A stretch of DNA of 64,000 nucleotides from DATJPW01 sp963752855 (lineage in GTDB: Bacteria > Desulfobacterota > Desulfomonilia > Desulfomonilales > Desulfomonilaceae), in NCBI GenBank assembly GCA_963752855.1, contig CAVVZX010000053.1, forward strand, positions 13,653 through 77,652, in the 5' to 3' direction. The notes below the pieces were generated by a model. That model ran no database searches, was not told where the DNA came from, and saw only the letters and a list, made by a program, of their open reading frames with translations. Shown here one piece after another: positions 53,626-62,853 of the stretch. Numbering within the stretch: position 1 is the first letter of the stretch; each line of letters opens with the position of its first letter. The position numbers and the translations under genes are program-made.

Positions 53626-54613
53626 TCTGCACATCTAAACCGGACACGCTCGCAAAATTGTTTTGCCGACGGGTAGCCTCTTGCCTCTTGTCTATCATCC
53701 CCTGGTCATAAGTAACATCTCTAAAAATGTTATCCTTGCCCAGTTGTAAGTAAATAAGGTCAGGGTATTTATCCAAAACAAGAATTTGTTTCGCCTTAAA
53801 TTCCGCCTTAAATTCTCTTAAAAGATCGCATTTTAATTGATACGTGATTTTGTGTCGCGGCATTCGTTCTTTTACATGATATATGCCACCCTCTTCGTCC
53901 ATCGTACATTGATAAAAATCATCGTTACATTTTATCCAAACGACCGGACGACCTTCCTCATAAGCAGGCCATTCTCCCTTTTGGCGAGGGTGAAGCGCTG
54001 CTTGCTGTTCGGCAAGGACTCTTGAAGAACTTGCGTCCCATTGTTTAGCAACTCGATTACGCCACAGGGTTTCAAAAGCTGCTTCATATACCTCATCCGT
54101 AGCAAATTGACTCTTATCAAGTTCTCCCCTTACAGCAGCCAAAAGCTCGCCTCTTTTTTCATTAATCTCTTTATTTTCTGGTTTATCAAGATTCCCAGTA
54201 CTCATCTCTACCCATCCAAATACTATCTTTCCCTTGTTCCGTCTAAGAATGTATTCGTAAGGGTCTTGTGGTCTTGCCTCGTTATAAGTATAGATGAGAG
54301 GATATTCTTTCAACGTTTCGTCTACCTTTTGCTCTGTATTCTTAGACAACTTAAACGCCGCAGCATCTTTTTCCGTAAAAGGTCTACTGGCTGTATATTT
54401 TGCGTTTGGACGAACCTGAGCCATTTGGATTTCAGCTGGCTTAGTTGTTTCTTCCGCATGGACTATGAAAGTTGGAATCGCCGTGTTGATAAGAAGTCCC
54501 GCAAAGAATAACGCCACCACTGGAACGATTGCGCTGGAACTCCTGCCCAAAGAAGCCCTTACCCATGTCTCTATGGTAGAACCTGCCTGTGACATAATGA
54601 ATCCCCTCCCCAT

Positions 54614-55107
54614 GTGTTTAAGCCGGAATGGCGCCGCAGTCAGACCGTTCCGAGGTCATTGATCCTATAACCATTTATTGGATCATCTCGCAGGCCCCGG
54701 TAAAGGTCACCGTCCCCCGCCACGGTGTAAGATCATATCATACGATTAAGGACTCCTCATCTTTTATAGCGGTTCTCAAAAGTTCTGTACCCGTAACGGA
54801 TAGGATCGGAGGGTAACGCAGGATGGTAGGACAGGCCTGTACGGCGCGACTGGCGAGTCGCCCGAGGATGACCGGCAGGATGCCGGTCCCCACTGCAAGC
54901 CTGCGCGGACACCGATCCGGGGATGCCCGTCGCCACCAAATCCTCTTCCTTTTTGCGACTACTTTAGAGAATACCTATAGTAACGCCTTGGCAAGATATG
55001 CTCGTTAGGTCAGATATGCTAATGAAGGCTGTTGGGAATTGGCCTTTCCGGGTAGGTCGAGTCCACAGATTGTCAGAGCCGGCTTGAACGCGGAAGTACT
55101 GCTGCAC
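54614..55107. other. Intergenic region, one repeat core
   Basis: CGCGACTGGCGAGTCGCCC near 54845 repeats the arm of the 6334/6594 inverted repeat, and GGCAGGATGCCGG follows. No gene was recognised here. Confidence 0.4.
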
Positions 55108-55434
55108 TCACAATGAACCCATGGTTGAGGGACAAGTTTCTCCTCCTGGTCGTGGGATTGGAAAAGAGGAGCTGATGTCTGAGGATAGCCAAATTGATCC
55201 GCTTCGGTGGTATTTCTTGCATAGCTTTCGGACAGATACGTGCGGCCCAAGGTCCGCCTGAACCGAAAGAGTCGATGCAAGTCGAGATTCGAGTGCCCAT
55301 CTTGGAGTTGCGGCTGGTGCTTTCGGCCGATCAAGCCTGCCCATCGCCCACATGAGGGTCTCTATCAGCAAGACAGTGGTTCCTACGTAGCTCACTAAAA
55401 AGATTATCAAGCCAAAAACCAGTTGGGCAGCCAT
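55108..55434 (-). CDS. Small membrane protein, doubtful C-terminus
   Basis: ATG at 55434 has AAGGAG seven bases upstream and gives MAAQLVFGLIIFLVSYVGTT followed by VLLIETLMWAMGRLDRPK, one strong transmembrane segment. The remaining 70 residues have no recognisable pattern and may be out of frame, given the window's many one-base breaks. Function unknown. The N-terminus is better supported than the end. Confidence 0.4.
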   Translation of the reverse strand: MAAQLVFGLIIFLVSYVGTTVLLIETLMWAMGRLDRPKAPAATPRWALESRLASTLSVQADLGPHVSVRKLCKKYHRSGSIWLSSDISSSFPIPRPGGETCPSTMGSL

Positions 55435-55616
55435 GATGCGCTCCTTCATGGGGCGCCGGCCTCCTGTCATCAGCAGGTATCAGGCTTTTTTCGCATGATG
55501 TTCCTTTTTGTATGTATTAGACGGAAGGTTGATCAAAATGTTAAAGCAGAATTCAGGATGTCTATTCAGATGGATTGGCGCCGACGCCACTCACGGAAAG
55601 AAAAGGGGAAAGAGCA

Positions 55617-56007
55617 ATGTCAAATGATAGATTCGAACGAGGGCTGAAAAAACTCAGGGAAGTTGATGGCGAAGCGGGAGAGCGAGTCATGGAGAGTCTG
55701 AAGGATATCGCTCCCGACTTGGCTCGGTACGTGATCGAGTTCGCATTCGGGGACGTCTATAATAGTCCCGGATTGGATTTGAGGTCACGGGAGATTGCAG
55801 CGGTCGCCGCGCTCACTGCGCTCGGAACGGCGTACTCCACAACTGAAAGTTCACATCCATGCAGCGCTTAACGTTGGCGTGTCGCGGCGGGAGGTTGTGG
55901 AAACCATCACGCAAATGGCCGTTTACGCAGGGTTTCCGGCCGCTTTGAACGGGATATTCGCGGCCAAGGAAGTCTTTCAAGGACGGGACGAGAAAGGGCT
56001 GACTTAA
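55617..56007 (+). CDS. AhpD-like carboxymuconolactone decarboxylase-family protein, frameshifted
   Basis: The first frame (SNDRFERGLKKLREVDGEAG, FAFGDVYNSPGLDLRSREIA, AVAALTALGTA) and the second (PQLKVHIHAALNVGVSRREV, VETITQMAVYAGFPAALNGI) join near 55829-55836 if one base is dropped, giving about 129 residues. This is the standard size of the CMD family. The CxxC of peroxidase-active AhpD is absent, so it is closer to the gamma-carboxymuconolactone decarboxylase group. The true substrate is unknown. It lies upstream of a MarR regulator. Confidence 0.8.
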
Positions 56008-56074
56008 AGGATAGCTGGAGCAACGGATTGTGGAGGTGTCATGGGGGCTAAGGCTGTATTGACATCGACGAATA

Positions 56075-56085
56075 GGTGTATATAC
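56075..56085. promoter_or_regulatory. Candidate MarR operator, copy 1
   Basis: GGTGTATATAC, with palindromic core GTATATAC, lies about 50 bases before the marR start. The same 11 bases recur in inverted orientation at 56634-56644 before the next gene. Confidence 0.6.
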
Positions 56086-56137
56086 TCCTAATAGATACGT
56101 CGAGTTCGACCAGGTGTCGACAAGTCGGAGATGAGAA

Positions 56138-56614
56138 ATGGCCCCCGAAAAAAAACGAGAGACATCGACAAATCTGACGCTAGAGTTCGATGCTGCCCTC
56201 GAAGTGGCTGGGAGCTGTACTTGCTTCAATCTCCGAAAAGCCACGAGACGTGTCACGAGCTTTTACGATGCCGCTTTGAAACCTTCCGGTTTGAAAGTAA
56301 CCCAGGTGACTCTTCTCACCGCCGTCAGGGTTAGCGAACCAGTGACCATCAAGCGGCTGGCGAAGGCCATCGTCATGGATCGAACAACTCTAAGCCGGAA
56401 TGTCTCGTTATTGAACAAGAAAGGTTTGATTGACATAGAGCCGGGCGAGGACCTTCGCACTCGAAAGCTTTCACTCACCGAACAAGGACACGCGGCGCTC
56501 GCTGCGGCTTTCCCTCTTTGGCGGAAAGCGCAGCTTGAAATAGTAAGACAATTGGGAGAAGACCGCTGGATTAATCTGCTGAAAGGACTTTCTGATCTGG
56601 TGGCGGTCACCTAA
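56138..56614 (+). CDS. MarR-family transcriptional regulator
   Basis: The 158-residue winged-helix protein has TQVTLLTAVRVSEPVTIKRL, AKAIVMDRTTLSRNVSLLNK (recognition helix) and KGLIDIEPGEDLRTRKLSLT (wing). Near the N-terminus GSCTCFNLRKATRRVTSFYD carries a CxC that recurs in a MarR subgroup and may sense oxidants or electrophiles. Candidate operators sit before its own gene and before the downstream membrane-protein gene, so it probably represses both. Intact. Confidence 0.88.
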   Translation: MAPEKKRETSTNLTLEFDAALEVAGSCTCFNLRKATRRVTSFYDAALKPSGLKVTQVTLLTAVRVSEPVTIKRLAKAIVMDRTTLSRNVSLLNKKGLIDIEPGEDLRTRKLSLTEQGHAALAAAFPLWRKAQLEIVRQLGEDRWINLLKGLSDLVAVT

Positions 56615-56633
56615 TTGTTTTGCTCTTATACAT

Positions 56634-56644
56634 GTATATACACC
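56634..56644. promoter_or_regulatory. Candidate MarR operator, copy 2
   Basis: GTATATACACC, the exact reverse complement of 56075-56085, is located 20 bases before the membrane-protein start, overlapping where its promoter and leader should be. Confidence 0.6.
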
Positions 56645-56663
56645 TTAATCAAAGGAGTGCAAC

Positions 56664-57308
56664 ATGGAAACAGCAGCCAAAAGTGAAGAAATGATGGACC
56701 GAACGGCGAAAACGATCACAGGAGGAGCGCTTATCGCTTGGCTGGCCCTGGTTTTTGTCCTTGGGGCGAATGGATCATTTGCCAGACCGCCGGGAAGCGT
56801 TCCCGTTCCGATCATTACCGGAGTGGTGGCGCCCATCATCGTGTTTCTCGCGGCGTTTCGTTTGTCGCGATCCTTTCACAATCTGGTATTGACCGCCGAC
56901 CTTCGCCTCATGGCGGGGATGCAAGCATGGAGGTTTGCCGGTCTCGGATTTTTGGCCCTCTATGCCCACGGGGTGTTGCCGGGCTTCTTTGCCTGGCCCG
57001 CGGGATTAGGCGACATCGCCATCGGGGTCACAGCGCCTTGGGTTATACTTGCCCTGATTCAGAGCCCTGGCTTCAAAAGCAGCCCTCTGTTTGTGGTTTG
57101 GAATCTCTTTGGGATACTGGACCTCGTCGTTGCTCTAACGACCGGGGCGCTAAGTTCGGGTCTGGCTCCGGGGATCACTGGCGCTGTCACAACGTCTCCA
57201 ATGGCTCATTTGCCTCTGGTTCTTATCCCGGGATACTTCGTGCCGCTGTTTATCATGCTCCATCTGGCGACACTTTTTCAGATCTCGGCCGGGCTAAGTA
57301 GCAAATAG
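56664..57308 (+). CDS. Six-span membrane protein under MarR control
   Basis: The 214-residue protein has about six hydrophobic segments (ALIAWLALVFVLGANG, PIITGVVAPIIVFLAAFRL, AGLGFLALYAHGVLPGFFAW, IAIGVTAPWVILALIQS, SPLFVVWNLFGILDLVVAL, HLPLVLIPGYFVPLFIMLHL). GDIAIGVTAP is a distinctive motif in the middle. No transporter family was recognised. AAAGGAG precedes the ATG. The shared operator with marR suggests export or tolerance of whatever the regulator senses. Confidence 0.8.
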   Translation: METAAKSEEMMDRTAKTITGGALIAWLALVFVLGANGSFARPPGSVPVPIITGVVAPIIVFLAAFRLSRSFHNLVLTADLRLMAGMQAWRFAGLGFLALYAHGVLPGFFAWPAGLGDIAIGVTAPWVILALIQSPGFKSSPLFVVWNLFGILDLVVALTTGALSSGLAPGITGAVTTSPMAHLPLVLIPGYFVPLFIMLHLATLFQISAGLSSK

Positions 57309-57634
57309 AGATCGGGAGAACCGACTAATCCACCGTTTAGGCGGGAATCGGCAGAGGGTTGCAACAGTGAGGACTGGACCTCGCCTTTGCGAAAACGCGA
57401 ACCTTTCGTCTCTCAGAGTTCTGAGTTCTCTGACGGGATGCAATTGGAGTAAGACGCTGGGGGCACACTCATGGACTCCCATATTGTTCCTGTAGTAAGA
57501 AATGGCCCCGACAGCCTCCAACGGAACTTTTCGGAACAGTCACGGTCTGTCACAATTTAAGAACATCGGGATGATCGTTATAAGAATACGGAATCGCAGT
57601 ATGAAGCCGGTTAACGCAATTTCAGTGGTGAGAA
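57309..57634. other. Intergenic region, nothing recognised
   Basis: About 325 bases hold no gene or clear repeat. GGTGAG before 57635 may be the ribosome site for the PilZ-type gene. Confidence 0.4.
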
Positions 57635-58213
57635 ATGTGTAGTCAAAGAAAGCGATTGCCCATCAGAAACATTGTAAATGAAATCTTCGATGGGTTAACG
57701 GATCTTGAATTGATGACAAAGTACAGAATCGTGTGGGCTTCCGATCTCTACTGACTTTTCAACAGACTTATTATCAGGGGACTCGTAAAGAAAGATGAAA
57801 TAAGAGACAGGCGTCCTGAAAGACTGAAAGTAAAAAGGGGACGAGAAGAATCGGACCAGAAGCCGGTTATACTAGGAAAGTCCGGAAAACTTGATGGTAG
57901 AGTCGCCCCCCGAAACAAGCTTTTGGGGAGCGTTAAGATCTGTGATGTGACGACTCGCCTTTGTTCGTATGGAATAGAGATCAAGGACATTTCTGAATCG
58001 GGACTTATGGTGGCTCCTATCAAGATTGTCAATAATGATGCTCGATACTTTATGACTAAACTAACTCATCTCGAAGATGTTGGGACAATTTCTTTCCTTG
58101 CGGAGTGTCGTTGGACGGACGGAATCAGGGCAGGATTAAACATAACGGATATTTCTCCTCTAAACATGAGGGAACTTCAAGAGCTCATCAGGCTGTTCTC
58201 ATTTCAGGCGTAG
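57635..58213 (+). CDS. PilZ-type regulator with an in-frame TGA
   Basis: From ATG 57635 the frame reads MCSQRKRLPIRNIVNEIFDG, LTDLELMTKYRIVWASDLY, then TGA at 57752-57754. It continues without any frame change: LFNRLIIRGLVKKDEIRDRR, then the C-terminal PilZ-like half with VAPRNKLLGSVKICDVTTRL, ISESGLMVAPIKIVNND and NITDISPLNMRELQELI. The N-terminal GLTDLELMxKYxL...LF pattern is a recurrent linker to PilZ domains in deltaproteobacteria. Total 192 codons. The stop may be a point mutation (TCA or CGA to TGA) or sequence error. No hairpin like the formate dehydrogenase SECIS was seen after it, so selenocysteine is unlikely. Confidence 0.65.
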
Positions 58214-58427
58214 CGGCGACGGAAGCAAGTCGCAACCGGAGTTATGATTCACTATATGTGGCTTCCGTAATATGAAAGCTCCAAGGAGCGGTAGATTCTG
58301 TCGCATTTCGGACTAGGGCGCACTCTTCAGGAAATCGAATTGCTCCGCCCGCTTTTGCAGGTATTCCGGCGACGGGCTCGCGTCCTTGACACTTGGATGA
58401 CCGGAATGCTAGTCTGACGTCTAGCGT

Positions 58428-58502
58428 GGGGATGTAGCTCAGCGGGAGAGCACCGCGTTCGCAACGCGGGGGTCGAGGGTTCAAATCCCTTCATCTCCAC
58501 CA
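58428..58502 (+). tRNA. tRNA-Ala (anticodon CGC)
   Basis: Full cloverleaf: acceptor GGGGATG pairs with CATCTCC including the G3-U70 pair that defines alanine tRNA. The D arm is GCTCAGCGGGAGAGC, the anticodon stem CCGCG/CGCGG with loop TTCGCAA (anticodon CGC), and the T loop GGGTTCAAATCCC. CCA is encoded. It marks the left edge of the integrase region. Confidence 0.97.
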
Positions 58503-58587
58503 AGGATTTCAAAGACTTGAGTGATATATTCAGGTTGTCATATATAATAAATCCTCCCATTTTGCCCCCCTCCTGCTCCCCCATTCA

Positions 58588-60755
58588 TTACCCGATAACA
58601 ATCTTTTTTCTCGCAGGGTTGACTAACCCAGAAGACTTAGAAATGGAGTCTTTAGGTGTAGGTTGTAGATTCTGCCTAAGTCCAAATAATGAAACTGGTT
58701 TAGCATTGATTTCAGAATAACCGTGGTTTACCGTCAGGTTATCAATAGCATCTATGAATTCCTCGTCAGAGATTCTGCCATATCGTTGACTGACAGGAAG
58801 ATTCCCGTCAAGATACCCGTCAGCATCAGCATGGCCGCAAATCCTCTCAGAGATAACTTCGGGTATTCCAGAGCGCCGACAGTTGGCCTTGAATGTATGG
58901 CGAAGGTCGTGAAAGGAGAATCGAGGCTCAGGATTGAGGCATTTAACGATGCGCCTCATCGCCAGCTCAACGCAGTCCTTGGTTACTGCACGCGTACCCT
59001 TCCGGTCAGAGAGCAAAAAAACATTGTCAACTCCCAATGCACGCACCTTCAAGGCATTTTCCAGATGTGGTTCCAAATCGCTATGGATAGGAATTCTTTT
59101 GGGCTCCCCCTCTTTTATGTCCTGATCCAAGGTCGTCAAAAATATCATTCGTCTATGCGAGATAAATCTGATGCCTATGGAGTCCCAAAACCTCGCTTAG
59201 CCACCCACCCACCTGCTCTTGAAACTGACCCACCCGTTTGAGTGCTCTCAGAATTGACCCAGGCGACAAAATGAAGATGCTCGAAGAAATTACTTGACAC
59301 CGGAGTCAGGGTGGTTGTGAAATGAACTTAGTGAAGGTACAGCGCGAATACGTGGTGCCTTGCGTGCAGTGATCGGTTTGCCGAGAGATTTTGAGAGTGT
59401 TGGCGCGCGCCAACACCATTGAAACCAATAGGCTAACAACTTATTTCCTCATACAATTTTCCCTTTGCCACTTTTTATGCTAGAACAACAGATAGTTGCA
59501 CCCAGTCCCTTGTGATTATTTGTGAAACTGGACAAGGCAATTTGTCTATTTGTCCGAGTCTTCATTTTTTGCGGGAGGAATCTTTATCAGATCCTCTGAT
59601 GCCGGTCCGGTTTCTCGCCGCCGATCCCAAGGGGGACTCTGTCCCCCAGCCCCCTGGAGTTTATTGCTTACTGGGCGATTGCTGGACAAGACAAGGCAAA
59701 GGCAGGGCCATGATGACCCTGCCCAGCATGCGCCACCCGCTGCGGCGCTCAGGTCGCTCTCCAGCGTTGCCCTATCCTCCGAACGGGTGACGCGGATTTA
59801 CCATATAGGTATCATCGGGAAGCAGGGATCATTGATCCCCCCGTACGACATACAGATATAAGTACCATAGCGCGCTAGTGCCTCGCGGAAATCAGATGAC
59901 CATGGCCTTCCCCGAAAAAATTTCCACCAAATTTCGCGAGTACTTCACAAATGATCGCGCGGCGAGAGGGTCAATTTCTAAGAGCACAAAAGGGTTCATG
60001 CCGGTATAATAGGACGTCCACATGATTGGTACGAGCCAGCTAGGACAAAGGGGACGCTTCGTGGAGACATTCCAGACCGTCGTAATTGCGTTAACGAGAT
60101 CGTAACTCCAATATGCAGAGCGCCTCTTTGAGGCAAATGTCAGGGCCAAGGCACCTCTGCCGTGTACCAGCTCACAAGGATTGTCTTCTATGCCTGTCAT
60201 GCTCTTTTTGGAGATCAGGACGGCAAAAATTGCTGAAAGGGTGCTAACCTCATAACCAATAGTGTTTGGCGAGGCTCCCTCAGATATTCTCTTTGCGTAA
60301 TACTCATGGATCTGGTCCACACCGATGTCCCTGACTGGGGTGTTCTTTTTCAAAAGCCTAGTGAGGTGCGAGAAGCACATCCTGTAACGTTTTCGGGTAG
60401 ATTCTCTTTTCTGCTGAATCAGGGGATGGTTCCAGAATAGCTGGATAGCTCCCCTGGATTTGCGGTTCTCCCCTTCCTTTGGTTGATCCCATAGAACAAA
60501 TTCTCCTGACTCTGTGGGTAGATCGATCCGCAATCCGGATGGATACGCCCATTTCTGCGTATCATGGAGCCTGATCAAGGTCTCACGGGCAGTGGGAGCA
60601 AGTGTAAAATAATCACCGCTTCTCATAGCGGTACAGCATTCTTGCTCTATTTTTCGTGCCTCCGAGAGGTTTTTCGCCGGTAAGCGAGTCCAGTATTCTT
60701 TACCATCTCTTTTCAAGACCCAACTGAACGAATTACCACGCTTTTTCACAGACAT
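58588..60755 (-). pseudogene. int: Tyrosine recombinase split by an IS21-like remnant
   Basis: The N-terminal half (60755 down to about 59998) starts SVKKRGNSFSWVLKRDGKEY, has the SAM-like domain (RKRYRMCFSHLTRLLKKNTP) and reaches SYYTGM, just before the first catalytic Arg, then runs into foreign sequence. The C-terminal half resumes near 59205 (LSEVL, then WDSI in another frame) and contains LTTLDQDIKEGEPKRIPIHS, the HDLRHTFKANCRRSG box, ICGHADADGY and VSQRYGRIS with the nucleophilic Tyr. Together it was an integrase of about 480 residues. The break and frame change make it inactive. It overlaps the excisionase-like gene start by ten bases. Confidence 0.85.
59214..59986. mobile_element. IS21-like remnant inside the integrase gene
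   Basis: Left end TGCTCTTGAAACTGACCCAC (59214) and right end, on the minus strand, TGCTCTTAGAAATTGACCC (ending 59986) are imperfect inverted termini. A second direct copy TGCTCTCAGAATTGACCC lies at 59243-59260; repeated end motifs are typical of IS21. ATGAAGATGCTCGAAGAAAT at 59271 looks like the start of IstA (MKMLEEIT) but stops at once. No transposase body remains in about 770 bases. A 20-bp perfect palindrome lies at 59397-59416. Family assignment is likely, not certain. Confidence 0.6.
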
Positions 60756-61114
60756 AGGCTGTCAATCTCCTCTCTGGTGAGTTCGTTGCTCTCTGGTTCG
60801 TTTCTCATTGCAGGCTCAAATTTTTTACGTTGTCGCTGCTGGGGCTGTCTCTGCCCAGCCCCTTCTTTCTCTTGGGAACGAATATATTCATCGACGTTTT
60901 CTCTTGTGAACCTGAGTAATCTACCGTCGCGTCTGCTCCTGAGTTTTCCATCCTTGACGAGTTTATAGACGAGTCCAGGCTTGCAGCCAAGGATTTCAGC
61001 AACCTCATGTACGTCGAGACCGGTGTCACGCCTAGGGCGGTGTTCCTTTTCAGAGGGTTTCGAGCCGGGGCAATAAGCATTTTCGCCCTGGAACTCCTGA
61101 TCAATTCTGATCAT
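60746..61114 (-). CDS. xis: Excisionase-like helix-turn-helix protein
   Basis: The 122-residue protein has a MerR/excisionase-type winged helix, DVHEVAEILGCKPGLVYKLV followed by KDGKLRSRRDGRLLRFTREN and VDEYIRSQEK (about residues 33-82), flanked by charged arms. It directly precedes and overlaps the integrase, the normal place for an excisionase or directionality factor. Start uncertain: MIRIDQEF at 61114 is the longest choice and an internal start is possible. Intact. Confidence 0.8.
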   Translation of the reverse strand: MIRIDQEFQGENAYCPGSKPSEKEHRPRRDTGLDVHEVAEILGCKPGLVYKLVKDGKLRSRRDGRLLRFTRENVDEYIRSQEKEGAGQRQPQQRQRKKFEPAMRNEPESNELTREEIDSLCL

Positions 61115-61970
61115 GAAAGTCGGATAGCTGCTGTAAAGGGTTTCGTAGTAACAACATTCTTACCTCTGCGATCCTTATGCAAGCAAGCACGCTGGAATTT
61201 CCGAAGCTGCATGTTTTGCTTCGGTCTGCGTCATGGACGACTTCTGGTTCAAATTCAGTCGTCCCGACCTTGATAGTTAGTCTTGCCGCATGACCGTTTA
61301 TTCAAATAAGTTTGTCGCAACCCAGAATTCTGATCTTTAGTAATTAAACGTTTTGGGCGATGAAAATCCTGACCACTTTTTGGGGTGAGAGATATAGTTT
61401 GCAATATCAAGTAGGTAGGTCGTATGACTCATAACCATAGTCAAATACATGTGACATATGAACATAATGGAGTTGTGTTTCAACCTTGTGGTCAAATAGT
61501 TCTTAGATTACACTATGATGGTAACTTCCTAAGCTACTAATAATGTGAGATAATTTCAATCAATGATGAGAGGCAGGCGCAGACCGGGAGCTACAGCTTG
61601 TATTTTTATAAATCGGGGAAAGTAAAAAAATCGCGTACGTATCGGTAGGGCAAAAGTCAAGGGGTATCAGTGGTCCCTGTAGCACCGCACGTCCATGGCG
61701 CAGAGAGGATGATTACGGCGGAGCAGAAACAGATTATCAGGCGTGAGGCTGGTGGGACACCCCTATATCGGGTCAAAAGTATCAAGTTTCATTGCATCGT
61801 ACCTGTGCTGTCATTGTAGAGCGCGTTCGATCGCGGCGCAAAGATCTTCCTCAGAAAGTGGCTTGAACCAGACTATCCCAAATGTCTTGACTAGGCTCTC
61901 CAACTGATATATCCGGTTTGCCTCATACGGAATTCGTCTCCCACACTCCTCAGAAGGACATCATGGATTC
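61115..61970. other. Gene-poor region right of the integrase
   Basis: More than 850 bases without a supported gene. A short frame (MITAEQKQIIRREAGGTPLY, near 61707) has no ribosome site. TGGTTCAAATTCAGTCG near 61242 faintly resembles a tRNA T-arm but no cloverleaf can be built. An attachment site may lie here but was not identified. Confidence 0.4.
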
Positions 61971-62696
61971 ATGACTAAGGAAGAGGTACTGTCAAAGGTC
62001 AGGAAGCTCTTTGAACTCTCCAATTCGCCCAATGAAAATGAAGCTGCCCTTGCCGCTGCGAAGGCTCGTGAGCTTTTGGCCCGTTACAACCTGAGCATCG
62101 CAGATCTGCCGACCGATGACGCGAACAGCACGCTATCCCCCACGGAGGTATCTGTCTGTCTCGGTAAGGCGGTCAGAAGCTGGCTGAAGGGATTGCTTAT
62201 CCACGTTGCCGAAGGATTCGATTGTCAGCACATCATTCGTAGGCGACACGGCTCAGATACTGTATTGTCGTTCATCGGCACTCCAGCCGACGCTGAAGTA
62301 GCAATCTATACCTTCCAGTTCCTCTACCGGCAGCTTCATAGCTTTGTCGAGCGAGCCCTCCCCAGACTGAGGCGGGAAAACAAGGGATGGAGCGCTACTG
62401 CTCTAAGATATGCATACTTGGACGGTGCAGTCACACGGATCGGAGAAAGGTTTCGTGAGCAAACAAAAACTATCAGGGCGGCGGAACGACGTGCCTGCAA
62501 GGATCTCATCGTTGTCAAGGACCAGATTATCAATAATTACATGGCTGCTACTTACCCAAACATCAGGTTGGAATATGGGCGAAAGAGGATTGTAAGTTCC
62601 GGCGCTTTCGAGAAGGGATATTCCGACGCAGGTACGATTAACCTGCGACCTGGTGTTACAAATAAGGATTCAGAAAAGTTGGTCATCACTGCGTAG
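61971..62696 (+). CDS. DUF2786-family protein
   Basis: The 241-residue product starts MTKEEVLSKVRKLFELSNSP, NENEAALAAAKARELLARYN, LSIADL, the helical DUF2786 domain seen in phage, plasmid and island genes. The rest (HVAEGFDCQHIIRRRHGSDT, LSFIGTPADAEVAIYTFQFL, RRENKGWSATALRYAYLDGA) matches the usual C-terminal companion domain. Function is unknown. Its presence near an integrase fits mobile DNA. Intact, alone on its strand. Confidence 0.85.
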   Translation: MTKEEVLSKVRKLFELSNSPNENEAALAAAKARELLARYNLSIADLPTDDANSTLSPTEVSVCLGKAVRSWLKGLLIHVAEGFDCQHIIRRRHGSDTVLSFIGTPADAEVAIYTFQFLYRQLHSFVERALPRLRRENKGWSATALRYAYLDGAVTRIGERFREQTKTIRAAERRACKDLIVVKDQIINNYMAATYPNIRLEYGRKRIVSSGAFEKGYSDAGTINLRPGVTNKDSEKLVITA

Positions 62697-62853
62697 CGAC
62701 AGGGCAAGCTGATCGAGAAGCGCATCAGACGAGAGAACCGTATTGAGATAAGAGATCCGAGCGGGCGGTTGCTTAGGATTGAGACTGTTCGCTTGACGTC
62801 TGGGCCTTTCTCTTCTCTTCCAATTCACAAATTCGGTCAGAAAGGAATACACC

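Larger units (their letters stand above)
52752..54595 (-). pseudogene. Exported protein gene interrupted by an IS200/IS605 element
   Basis: Starts MSQAGSTIETWVRASLGRSS after a GGGGAGGGG ribosome site, with a membrane/signal segment (AIVPVVALFFAGLLINTAIP) cut near VHAEE. The mature part is charged and helical with TYNEARPQDPYEYILRRNKG and VVWIKCNDDFYQCTMDEEGG (two Cys, likely disulfide). The frame runs into the mobile element at about 53625, adding a false tail HPRAEHVALP. The rest resumes beyond the element at about 52965: RRTKPHKFVLKTPTETRPDG, ending SQGKSQERP at 52752. Rejoined, it would be about 395 residues. No family recognised. The insertion is precise, as this family inserts without target duplication. 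Confidence 0.75.

Noticed and set aside
57750..57790. Selenocysteine at the TGA of the PilZ-type gene
   Set aside because: No stem-loop with a GGTC-type apical loop follows the codon, and the family is not known for selenocysteine.
58723..59241. Plus-strand frame across the integrase C-terminus
   Set aside because: The minus strand carries clear HDLRHT and Tyr motifs of the recombinase; this frame is its shadow.
61180..61275. Possible tRNA gene, from TGGTTCAAATTCAGTCG and flanking bases
   Set aside because: A T-arm-like stretch is present, but no matching acceptor 5' strand, anticodon stem or CCA end can be found.
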